Source: Thalassia testudinum
Taxonomy: Eukaryota > Streptophyta > Magnoliopsida > Alismatales > Hydrocharitaceae
Assembly: GCA_037157565.1 (NCBI GenBank)
Contig: JAZHRO010000036.1
Location: 134,160,501-134,224,500 of the forward strand
Direction of reading: 5' to 3'
DNA: 64,000 nt
Below, in pieces: positions 1 through 9,478 of this stretch (position 1 is its first letter; the number at the start of each line of letters is the position of its first letter). Under the pieces are notes generated by a model. That model ran no database searches, was not told the origin of the DNA, and was given only the letters and a program-made list of their open reading frames with translations. The position numbers were made by a program, and so were the translations under genes.

Positions 1-698
1 GGTACCTATGGGTATTATGGACTTTCTATACCATCACTGGCCTCAGAAAATTTTGGTGATTTTTTGTGAGATGTATAATTTCACATGGATTCCAGAAAGA
101 TAAATTTCACAAAAATTGGATTTGTATAAAAATTTTAAAAATCCACTGGCAGTTGCAAAATAGGAAGCTCAAAGGGTGTGATCCCTTGGCAGTCCATGAA
201 TTTTTAAAAATTAAATATAAAGCTAACTGATCCAAAATTTGAAAAAGTCATTCCTAACTTGATTTGCAATCACTATGTGAAATTTTAGGATTTTAGAAGA
301 CCTGTGGTGTTGGGAATTGATTTTGGAATTTCGGATAGAAATTTGGACTCGAAAAATAGAACACTAACACTAGGATTGGAGTGGTATTTAATGAAGCATA
401 CAAGCAAACAATGGATTTTTATGGGCACCACTCTACTTAATTAAAGTGTTTAGGATCCTAAAAGCCAAGTTTAATATTTTTTTGGTAGTCTTTTAGCCTA
501 AATGTGACAGGGAATGGGGGACCAACCTGAAATCGTGGGAAGAAAAGGAACTTTGAGCTCTTGCTTCCAAATTCTTGCTTTCTTCCTGTAGTTCCTTCAC
601 ACACGAGAGAAAAGAGAGACAAGGGGATGAGATCAACTTCAAGCAAGAGAATCAATTAAAATGCAAAGTCGTGACTCCCCGGCAACAGCACCAAAAAG
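1..698 (-). mobile_element. 5' leader of a minus-strand LTR3 retrotransposon (partial)
   Basis: Untranslated leader read right to left from the LTR at 699; the rest of the element lies left of the window. It begins with a tRNA-Asp-type PBS at 675-693. No conserved protein is recognisable; the short open frames here have no family features. A weak splice-donor-like CAG/GTTGGT (sense) lies near 519-533, about 170 nt from the LTR end, the same spacing as the better donors in elements A-E. Confidence 0.7.
675..693 (-). other. Primer-binding site, tRNA-Asp type (LTR3 copy a)
   Basis: In sense the site reads TGGTGCTGTTGCCGGGGAG, close to the complement of plant tRNA-Asp 3' ends (TGGCGCCGTTGCCGGGGA, from memory). 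A 5-nt spacer separates it from the LTR. It shows that 699-2971 is a 5' LTR with internal sequence still attached, not a solo LTR. Confidence 0.8.
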
Positions 699-1498
699 TG
701 GTGCGAAAAATCGCGTGATTTGTAAAAGCAAGTTTTTAAGTCGTTGTAACATGCGAAATCGCATACGCTTTTAAATTTATAACCTAGATAGTGGGGTATC
801 TAGGGTCATCCAAGGAGGAAATTTGGTTGCAAAAATCGGTCTCTTGCTCGGAAATGGAAATCAACTTTGTTTTTGGTCTTTTTAAATATGTAGTTTTTTA
901 GGGTTTTGAAATAACGACAATGCTATTTTTGTTGGCAACGGAAAATGGCAAACACCTAACTCACTACACTACTACCAAAGTGACAAGTAGAGATTCTCCC
1001 TAAGCTCACTCTAGACATGTGGAGATCTAGAGTAATTAGGGAGGAGTGAAAAATGCTAGAAACTAGATTATAAAAAAATTGCAACAAAATGAAATAGAAT
1101 TGAAGGCAACATGATTGATGCAAAAGTGTTTTACATAAAAACCTAGTAGAGGAATGCTTCTACTACTAGAATAAATGCAATAAATAAAGTAAAACATAAA
1201 TCCTCCTGAAGTGATGGTGAAGAGGGGAAGCTCCTTGCTCCAAGCTTAGTGGCTCCTAGGCTTGAAAAGGACTCCTCCTTCTCCTTCCTTGAAAGGCTCC
1301 TCCAAGGTGGAAGCTTCCACCTTAACTGTCCTTCTCCAAGGGTAGGCGTGTACCACCCTTAAGCTCTTCTCCAAGGTGGCGTGGACCACCTTCAAGACCT
1401 CCTCCAAAGGTCTTCCTTGCCTGGCTTCTTCTTTGGCTGGCGTGGGCACAAGAGAGAAGGGAAGAGGGGAAGGCACCAAGGGGACAGAGTATCCCCTT

Positions 1499-1527
1499 AA
1501 TCTTCTTCTTCTTCTTCTTCTTCTCTC
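1499..1527. repeat. (CTT)n microsatellite
   Basis: A run of CTT triplets inside LTR3 copy a. On the sense (minus) strand it is a GAA purine tract. A similar CTT-rich stretch sits at the same LTR position at about 37016-37037 in LTR3 copy c. Confidence 0.85.
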
Positions 1528-1689
1528 TTGGGCGTGAGCTTTAGGTAGAATATGAAAGGTATTTTGCTAGCCAAGGATGGGTTGTAAGGTGGTGGGTGTT
1601 GGTCTTTTATAGGGTAGGATGAGAGGGTTAAGGTGACTCTTGCGATGGATGGCTAAGATGGGAAGATGGGGGTGGTTAGGTGATCCTAG

Positions 1690-1985
1690 GGCTAAGGGGA
1701 GTTGGCGCCACCTAAGGGATGTAAGGGGGGTAGTTATGGGTGGCCAAGCGACACCTAAAAGTGGCGCCAACCATGGAGAGGTAACATGGGCTGGCGCCAA
1801 CTTCTAGGCTTCTAGAAGGGGGTTGAGGTGGATGTGGCTTGGAGGGGTTATGTGTAGGGTGGATATGGGGGTTGAAGTTGGCGCCAAAAAGGGGGTGGTT
1901 AGGGTGGTTTTGGCACCAACATCTAGGTGTCTTTTGGTGGTGATTGAGGGGTGAAGGGTGGTGAAGAAGGTGGCGCCAACTTGAG
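1690..1985. repeat. Dispersed TTGGCRCCAA palindrome array in LTR3 copy a
   Basis: About six copies of GGCGCC/GGCACC flanked by TT and AA, spaced roughly 30-90 bp apart. TTCTAGAA occurs at 1810-1817 among them. The same pair of motifs recurs in the other two LTR3 copies (35531-35820 and 37208-37805). The palindrome resembles an E2F core and the start of the tRNA-Asp PBS; TTCTAGAA resembles a heat-shock element. Function is unknown. Confidence 0.65.
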
Positions 1986-1989
1986 TAGA

Positions 1990-2745
1990 GGTGGAGCTAG
2001 CTAGGTGGACTTGAGTTTATTTAGTAAATGGAGCTAGCTAGGGTTAAGTTATGGCTGATGGGTGGACAAGGAGCTGGATGCTAGCTAAGCTAAGCTAATC
2101 TAAGCTGGCTTAGCTAGTAGTGGAGTGGAGGAGTAGGCATGTGGAGCTTAGGGTTTGAGGAGAGGAGCTGGATATGAAGAGTCTGGAGCTGAATTGGAGC
2201 TGGCAGCTACTGAAGAGGTCAACATGGGGCTACTCTAGCTGGCTTAGCTTACTAGTTCTTTGCTAGCTGCTAAGCTAGGCTAAAGTGGGCTGGCTTCTAT
2301 TGAATGGAGCTGAGGTGAGCTGGGTCTGGTGCTCCCGGGGAGGATTGAGCTGGTTGAGACAGCTAAGGTAGCTTAGCTCAACTAAGTTGAGCTAAGCTGA
2401 GTCGCCGGGAGCTGGACTTGAGCTTCCTGAGCTGGAATGATTTCATTTTCAGTTGGTTGGAGTTGAGTGGAGCTGGATGTGGCTGGACCTGAGTTGGGGT
2501 GAACTCCAGTCAACTCAGCTCAGCTAGCTAGAGCTCCTTGTGGACTAGTGGGAGCTGAGATGAGCTAGACTCGGCTAAGTTGGGCTGGATCTGAGCTGAC
2601 TTGAGCTAGGGTGAGCTAAGATGAGCTCCCTTGAGCTGCTATTCAGCTGAGATGAGCTGAATGGAGTTAGGATGAGCTAACCCTAGTCCAAGTGAGCTGG
2701 ATTCTAGTTGTGGTGAGTCGGATCAAGTTGAGTTCCAGCTAGTCT
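1990..2745. repeat. AGCT-rich degenerate minisatellite in LTR3 copy a
   Basis: A 0.75-kb stretch made almost entirely of degenerate units such as GAGCTGA, GAGCTGGA and AAGCTAAGCTA. The AGCT core is its own reverse complement, so either strand can form many small hairpins. It lies in the sense-5' part of the LTR, next to the terminal hairpin, and is present in all three LTR3 LTRs. Confidence 0.85.
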
Positions 2746-3963
2746 AAGCTTCTTCTTCACCAGTTGGCTTCCTGAATGCTAGGGTTTAGGGATCTATATA
2801 TCTGTTCATCCCTAACACTCACAAAAGCACATTAAAAAGACAAGAAAAATGCAATGCATGCCTATCCTAATTTATAACTAAATGCAACCCCACAAACCCG
2901 TTTGTGAAGCAAAACCCTAAGAGCTAGGATTGTTTTAATGCAAAAGAATGATGATAAACTGGCATTTATCAATGATCCAATATAATTTATACCAAAACTC
3001 CAAGGGAGTCCCAGGTTGAACACAGGGAGGCGACGTTTACTTTGTATGAAAATCGCACTTCGATTTGTTTCTTTTTGGTGTTTTGTGGTTTTGTTATTTT
3101 TATGTTTTTGAAATAAAATGACAAACAATCACAAGAAAGAGACAAAATTGAATATGATACATTGTATGAATGTCAATTACAATAATCTAGAAACATAAAA
3201 AAGGGGGAGGTGAGAAGAAATCTCCTGAAGTGGCTATTCGGCAAGACGACGGTGCCTGGCGGAAGCTCTGAGGAAGGAGTTGGGAAGCAGGACGATGGTG
3301 GTGAGACGTGGGAGGACGTCGGGTAGAGGAAAGCTTTAGCGTAGCTCCGGAATGGAGGTGAGAAGACGGAGATGATCATTTATCAGAATGGAGGTGGGAG
3401 GACGGCTCCATGGTGGCCTATGAATGGGGATGGGAAGATGGAGGAGTATTTGGTGGGGTAGAGTTTCGTTACACTAATAGGTGCCTTGGGAGCTTGAGAG
3501 TAAGCTCTAACAAAGCGTTGGTAGGCTTTCCAGAGCTTAAGAGTATGTGGGAGTAGAGTAGGTAGAGATGGTTTGGAAGGGAGGGGTGTAGGTCCTTTTA
3601 TAATGGAGGAGAAGAGGCTAGAATAGGCATGGGACCGTTAGCGATCTCTAGATTGTCGCTGTAAGTGTCGCTGTAGGCAACTCACACCCGCTCACGCATG
3701 TAGCTGGCCTTGTTAGCGAGTGAACAATTAGTGACGGCTGTAAGCATCGCTGAATGTCTACCAGGATGTCGTTCAAGGTTGGCGCCAACAGAGCACAAGC
3801 CTGCTCACGTTTGCAGCTGGTCCCTACATCACGAGCCCCTGGTTCCTCACGCGCACTCACGTGGTGGCGTTGCGCTGGCTGTGCGCACGCCTGCACACGT
3901 GCGTGCTTGTGCTACGCTACGACTGGCCAAGCATGTGTGTGCCTCCGATTTCTAATTTGGGGT

Positions 3964-4030
3964 ATCCGCGGGTCTCGAACTCGTGCCCCTTGATCAGCAG
4001 AAGGCGCTTAGCCACTATGCTAGGCTCTCC
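3964..4030 (-). other. tRNA-like cassette (box A/box B) inside an LTR1 LTR
   Basis: On the minus strand, TAGCATAGTGGCTAAG (4007-4022) fits a Pol III box A, and GAGTTCGAGACCC (3970-3982) fits box B with the T-loop TTCGA core. Spacing is tRNA-like. The anticodon arm is imperfect (4-bp stem, 9-nt loop), so this is a tRNA-derived relic rather than a functional tRNA. It runs in the same sense as the LTR. Confidence 0.55.
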
Positions 4031-4160
4031 CTTGCGTTGCAAGGAGGCATGTGATGCGAAGGCCTCTCAGCCGTTGGATCAGGATCCAATGGCTGAGAAT
4101 GAAAGTCACAGATGATGGAGAGGTGGGAGCGGCCATTGCTGGCCGGTGTTGGGCAGCCTG

Positions 4161-4182
4161 GATGGCGCCACGTGGTGCCATC
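4161..4182. promoter_or_regulatory. G-box palindrome in LTR1 fragment
   Basis: Arms GATGGCGCCA / TGGTGCCATC surround a CACGTG G-box, with one mismatch. It is one of seven copies at the same LTR1 position; see the copy in D (60879-60900), which is perfect. Confidence 0.55.
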
Positions 4183-4641
4183 TAGGTCGTCCATTCTTCT
4201 TTCTATTGCAGAGGGTGCCACGGTTCTTGGATCGAGTTGATTTCCACATTTCCGAACTGCGATCGTCGCTCCGGATTCATCCATACAGTTAGATTTTTCA
4301 TTCAAAGCCTATAAGGATGTCGCATTTCCCTCCTGGCCATCGATCTTCCTCGGACTTCATATGATGCTACGAGACTCCGATCTAGATGATTTTGAAGGTG
4401 TTAGCCTCCAATCGCCATCCTTATCAGATCCATACGGTTTGATCGTCCATTCGAGGCCCTGAAATAAATCCTCTTCTTTCTTGACCTTAAAAAGGATGCA
4501 ATTAACCTAAATTATATACTACTCCAAATGTAGAATGATGCATGCTATGCAATATTTATAACATCAAATGCAAATCTAAGCTTAGGAACATGCATTAATA
4601 GGCATTTTATCTTCAATAATTGTGTGTACATTATGGGCGTA

Positions 4642-7600
4642 TGATGGTTGATGAGTCCATTTTAATGGACTATTGTTACGCCTAAGTTAACTTTATTCTT
4701 ACACTTTATGTTTGTTAATAACTACATTAGGTCATAGAATTATTGCATACATCATTGCTTAAGTTTACATATATTCTATTGCATTTTATAACTTATTGTA
4801 TATAAATAATTAGTTTATAAAATAAAACCTCCTCTCACACATGTGCGCGGCCAGCCGCCACCCACCTTCCTCATGCACCGCCTTCCCCTGTGCAACAATC
4901 CCTATCCCTTATCCTAACGCACCGCCTACTCCACGTCGAGCTTTTCTCCAACTGCAAAAGAATCCTTAGGAGATATCTTCTCTCTCTCGGTGGGGGGATG
5001 GCCTCTCATTCTCATTCTCATTCTCCACTGTGAAGGAGGCGAGCACCATGGATCCTTCATGCACTGTGGACTCGGTGTACACCATGGTTTAGGCGTACTG
5101 TACCTCTGCTCCTTCTCCTTCTCGCTAGTCGCATGGTGACAGCGTGCGGCCTCCTTCCACATCACCAAACCACCACTCCCTCTTCTTCTTCCTCTTCTTC
5201 TTCTTCAAACTCCCTCCTCTGTTTCACCATAACAAGAACCAACACCCAACCTTAACCCATCATGCCCCCGCCCCTCACCTTAACCCAACAGCCATGCACT
5301 GCACGCATCTACCCTCATCGGCTTCTTCTCCATCGTTGACCTGTGGCCACATGTAGCCTCTGTGCAACCTACAGCATGTGCGCCCTCGTGTGTAGCATGC
5401 GCCATCCACCATCATCGCGTGCAGCCACCCCTACTCAACGCATCACCTTCCACGCGCACCAGCAGCAAGCGAAGCCCGCGCTTCAGCCACGTGCGTGCAC
5501 AGCCGAAGTGCGCACACTTGCCCACCTTCGTGCAGCAGCCGCCCACGCTCCTCGAGTGCGCATGCATGCGCACGTCGCTAGCAGCAGTATCTTCTCTGCG
5601 CGCCGTCACTGCCTCCTGTGCACATGCAGTAGCCTTGTGCTCGCCCACATGCATACTTTCCACCATACGTGCACAGCACCTTTCGTGCAGCCGAGCGCGC
5701 ACCAGCCACCACGTGCACAGCCGGGTCTTCATCTTCTTCTTCTTCTCGACCAACAGAAAGGAACCCAAAGTGGAGTCCAACCACCTCCACGTAGCCACGT
5801 CCAAAGGCCTCCAATCTCCGCTCCATTGACACCGTTGAACTCTCCTCACTCTCACGAGGCCACTTACGTCCATGACTGCTGCCGTCGACAACCCACTCAT
5901 CGGCGAGCCGCAACCACCATCGCCACCCCTCCTCGTTGCCGGTGAGAGCTCCGGCTATCGTTCCCATCACCACGACCTTCGTTGGAATGGCCTCGCCTTC
6001 CTCGACCTCCTTGGAGCTTCGCACCTTCAGTCGTTCCCTCTCCATCGTGTGCGAGCCCTCCTTCCTTCTCCCTTACTTTGCAACAGTGCAAGGGGGTATT
6101 AAAATTTACCACTTATGCCATTGCAGCTTCTCCTATTCATTTATTTATCTGTTTAATATATTGCAGTAAATTCGCATGCATGTCCTTCAATTCTAATTGA
6201 ATTGCATGCAGTCAAATTCATCTCATGAATAAGCAAGCATGTATATTTGTTATAGGGAATAAATTTTGATTTAATTAAATGTGATGATGCTTGCAATATT
6301 AAGATAGTAATTCAGGTATTTCATTGGTGGTGATTTTGCATGTGCACCCTTACATTATTGATTAATTCTTTAAATCAAGAAATTATGTTGAAAACACGTG
6401 CACCAATTAGTATGCATACACATTGAGATTCCCGAATAAACAATACATGATTCACTAGTTTAAATAGGCTAATTCCTCCCTATGGAGATGACCTAACTAT
6501 TTTTGTGGTTAGATTCTCAGAATTAAAATAATTTGAAATGCGATTTTCTACCACGCGATTAAATACAATGACATGTCATTTCATGCTAAAGTTTTTATCT
6601 AAAACGAAGATCGCTCTTTCAATGGTAACACCATCATCCATCATAGCTGGCCTAATTTATCTAAATTTAGTGATAAATGCTCCTTAATAACCATCAGAAG
6701 GTCGTAATTCCCTTCTGAGCTGAATGCGAGAAGATGGAAATTTTAGTTAATTCTTCTGTTTTAACGAGAAATCACAAATGCAAATTAACTAAGGGGTTAA
6801 TTAGTGATTAATCTAATGTCAAATGAACTTAAATTCCTAAGAAGTGAACTTAAACTGACTGAATTAGGGTTTTCTGAGATTTAAGGATTATTTTAATAAT
6901 AAAAACCTAATTATAGTCCCACTTCAATTGAACTAGTTTTCATGAAAATAAATGTAATCTAACTCTCCTAAAAATCATTGAAAAACATTCTATAAGGTTT
7001 GGAACCTTTACTTTGACCAAAGGAACCCATTTTGAAAAAAAATAGACTTTGGTGGGAATTTGCTTCATTCTTGGGCTATAGTGTAAATTACCTAGCCAAA
7101 CATGATCAAAACCCAAATTTGAGGTCACCAATAGATTCCTTGGATCCAAATTAGGTTGCTTGTAAATTTTGAGCCCAATCAAAGTTCATATCTTGACCCA
7201 GATTGCATTTTAGCCCATAGGTTTCTATTCATCACATATAGCCCCTATCTATTGAGTATTCTTACAATTTGGTCCTCATATTCTTCCACTTCATTCCCAA
7301 ATAGGCATGTGTAGCATTAAACACAACCCAAAGGCAGTCGATCTTTGATTGAAGATCTCTTCATCACATCAACACCAAATCCCTCCGAATTTGGAGGGAT
7401 TGGTAATCGGATCCTCCTCTATCATTTGCACCCAACATTGAGATCCAATTTGAAGCATATAGCCGCTGGTGGAGCTTTCCATGGTTGGGATTTTGAAGCA
7501 ATTTGTGGACCGAACTTGACAAAATATCAAGGCATTCTTGAGATTTTGAAGCAATTCAATGCTAATTCCACACCTATATAAGTTCTTACATGTTCTCAAG

Positions 7601-8790
7601 AGGAATTTAGTCGTGAATTGGCCAAATTTCCCTCTTCTTCCTCCTCCACAGCCACTCCAACCTTGGACTCCAACAACTTTCTTGAACTCCTTCCATGGTT
7701 GCATTCGGCCAAAGAGTAGCACCTCCTTCTTCCTCATCTTCTTCCAATGCTAGCTAGTCAAAGCTAGGTGGACTTGGACCATTGCTTCGTCGTCATTCAC
7801 CTTGTTGGACCTCTCTTCTTCCTCGCATCTGGCCAAACAATGTCAGACATGATTCTTCCCCTTTCATCCAATTTAGGTAGACCAACTTCTTCCCCTTCTC
7901 CCATAGATTAATTTAGGCTCTTTAGAATTATGATTTGACCTATTCTCCTCATCGTCTTTCTCCTTCTCTACTACTGGTGGGAGATCCAGTGAGCTCGAAC
8001 TATGCCATCACGCCATCTCCCACCAAACCATCCACATCAAAAGCACCGCAAGGACTTGTGGATCAAAAGCCCTCAAGAAATTGAGTGTATTGATCCACAA
8101 ATCCTCTCGTCGAACGCCACCTCCGTTCACCACGTTCTCCACATCTATCTGGCATCACTTGGCCACCATACACTAAATCATCACCACGTTCGTCATGTCG
8201 CGGCCAAGATTTTTAGGTGTCTAATTGGGGCCAAAAGCCCGTATTCTTCATTTTAGGTGTTCGCCAGCCCTGCCTTCTTCTCCTGCATCGGGCACTTTAA
8301 TTTGGTAAGTAGTCGACCACTGGAGCTTCTCCTCCCCATGCAGATCCATCTGAGGACTCTTCCTACGCTATTGGATTCAAGATCCAATGGCTACCTTTCC
8401 CCAATCGAGCAGTTGCAATCCACAGTGAAGAACAAAGAAGACAAGAGACAAGACAAGGAAGAACGAAGGACTTTTAGTCCCACCTTGTTCTAGACAAAGC
8501 TAAACTTAGGCATAAAGGAAAACCCAACCCCATAACACTCGCTCAGTATTAGGGGGTTGGGTCCCCATACACACCACACGCATGCACACACTTGCCCACA
8601 CATGGGCGGGTGTGGACTTGATTTTGGGCGAGCTTGGGTCTGGCTGTGGATTCGATTATTTGAGGCTATTGGGCTGGTTCTGTGGGCGGACATTTGGTTT
8701 GCGCCTGAGCTGAGTTGGGCAGGGTTTTGGACAGGGCTGTGTTGAGTTGGGCCAGATTTTGTGCATGGCTTGAGAGGTTCTTTAGCTGAG
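4642..8790 (+). mobile_element. LTR2-type LTR, plus strand, split by LTR4
   Basis: It begins at 4642. The first seven bases plus the sequence resuming at 6627 form TGATGGTAACACCATCA, the LTR2 terminal hairpin. From 6627 it follows the LTR2 pattern: the 'ATAAATGCTCC' block, an AT-rich U3, a TATA box at about 7575 (CTATATAAG), a pyrimidine-rich leader, and the 'TTTAGTCCCACC' block at about 8472-8490. The 3' end is not defined; typical LTR2 ending sequence is missing and similarity fades near 8790. A few ATG-initiated frames occur (for example 8002-8256) but look incidental. Confidence 0.7.
4649..6621 (+). mobile_element. LTR4 solo LTR with perfect TSD (ATGGT)
   Basis: 1,973 bp, TG...CA. Flanked by ATGGT at 4644-4648 and 6622-6626. 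It starts TGATG followed by an 8-bp inverted repeat AGTCCATT-TT-AATGGACT. The centre (about 4840-6090) is GC-rich, CpG-rich and full of overlapping open frames on both strands, none with recognisable domains or consistent frame. Near the 3' end, 'TCCTCCCTATGGAGATGACC' around 6475 resembles the U5 block of plant gypsy LTRs. It disrupted the terminal hairpin of the LTR2 LTR. Confidence 0.88.
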
Positions 8791-9164
8791 AAAGTTCTAA
8801 GTGTTGAGGCTGATTCTCGTTAGTTGAGAAGCACATTTTTTGGCTTTAACACCTATATATTTTTGGAGTTTGATAATGACATTCATTGCATAATCTATTT
8901 TTTTTTGCATTTAAACTATTGTGTTTCATTTTATTCAATTGATTAGTGGTTTGAACTCACATTCGAGCTTATAAATTTGAAGTGTTGATTCGCTTTCCTT
9001 GCTATTCTACGATGCGTATTTAAAACTCGATGAAAGCCCATTAGCACTTGTACATCTTTGATTGGTGTTCAGGATGATTGGGTGATGCTCATGAACCTAT
9101 TAGGTCATCGCGAAGGCCTCTAATCAAGGCAGCGAATTTTCCTTGGCCTTCACTACGACTGTGC
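8791..9164. other. Unclassified stretch between LTR2 and the X integrase
   Basis: No gene, PBS or LTR boundary identified. The phrase near 8850-8890 (TTTTTGGAGTTTGATAATGAC) resembles the start of some copia LTRs, but no second end or duplication was found. It may hold the unrecognised end of the LTR2 LTR, the 3' part of pol, or both. Confidence 0.4.
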
Positions 9165-9478
9165 AGAAGAAGAAAATAATATTAATGGTTTAACTTGTGC
9201 TCAAGCTCTACGGGAAGGTGATAAGGTTTCCCATACACTAGTCTAAAAGGAGACATGCCTAATGGGGTTTTTTTAGCTATCCTAAATGCCCATAAAGCAT
9301 CAGAAAGGAGAGAAGACCAATCTTTCCTATCAGGTTTAATAGTAGTTTGCAAAATCTTTTTGATCTCCTAATTGGACACTTCACCAAGTTCATTAGTTTG
9401 TGGGTGATAAGGTGTTTCTATTCTATGTGTCACCCCATACTTTTTAAGTAGGGACTGAAAATGTGCGTTGGTGAGCAT
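9165..9478 (-). pseudogene. Ty3/gypsy integrase, C-terminal part of the core (X, downstream half)
   Basis: Minus-strand translation gives the plant gypsy integrase blocks HPQTN..., [20 protein letters not shown] and LPVELEHK, including the last acidic catalytic residue (Glu near the HPQTN/GEVSN block, about 9370-9385). In-frame stops are present. It continues directly from 32017 once elements A and B are removed: the codons of 'RN.HFQSLLKKYGV' straddle the insertion point. Integrase joins retrotransposon cDNA to target DNA. This copy is dead. Confidence 0.88.

Larger units (their letters stand above)
699..2971 (-). mobile_element. LTR3 copy a: 5' LTR of a minus-strand gypsy-type element
   Basis: A 2,273-bp LTR. 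Its sense start, at 2971, reads TGATAAATGCCAGTTTATCA, a 7-bp-stem hairpin shared exactly with the LTR3 copies ending at 36829 and 38771. In + coordinates it contains a (CTT)n tract near 1500, an array of TTGGCRCCAA palindromes at about 1690-1980, and an AGCT-rich domain at about 1990-2740. It interrupts an LTR1 LTR at ATGAT (2972-2976). The left duplication is outside the window. No coding capacity is seen. Confidence 0.88.
2972..4632 (-). mobile_element. LTR1 LTR fragment, minus strand, interrupted by LTR3
   Basis: Matches the LTR1 LTRs of elements A, C and D in reverse orientation. It includes the end motif around 2977-3050 (ending of LTR1 with a 'GTTCGACC'-type block in sense), a TATA box (plus CCTTTTATA, 3594-3602), a GC-rich centre, and the terminal block ending about 4632. 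The left end is cut by the LTR3 insertion. Within it are a tRNA-like cassette (3964-4030), an inverted repeat TTGGATC-AG-GATCCAA (4074-4089) and a G-box palindrome (4161-4182). The terminal CATCA of the family is CATTA here. Confidence 0.82.

Noticed and set aside
1990..2745. CRISPR-like or satellite array
   Set aside because: Units are degenerate and of variable length, there are no spacers of constant size, and the region is part of an LTR in a plant genome.
4649..4690. Hammerhead ribozyme: TGATGAGTCC...GGACT resembles a CUGAUGA core with stem II
   Set aside because: After stem II the sequence is TATTG, not GAAAC, and no helix I/III partners are seen. The segment is the LTR4 start with its own inverted repeat.
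5343..6045. Long overlapping open frames of 155-200 codons on both strands
   Set aside because: GC-rich sequence inside the LTR4 solo LTR lowers stop frequency in all frames. No domain, no conserved frame, and open on both strands at once.
5578..6045. Host gene exons or a resistance gene fragment between elements
   Set aside because: Every inter-element stretch over 300 bp was read in all frames without finding kinase, NBS, LRR, P450 or other common plant domains.
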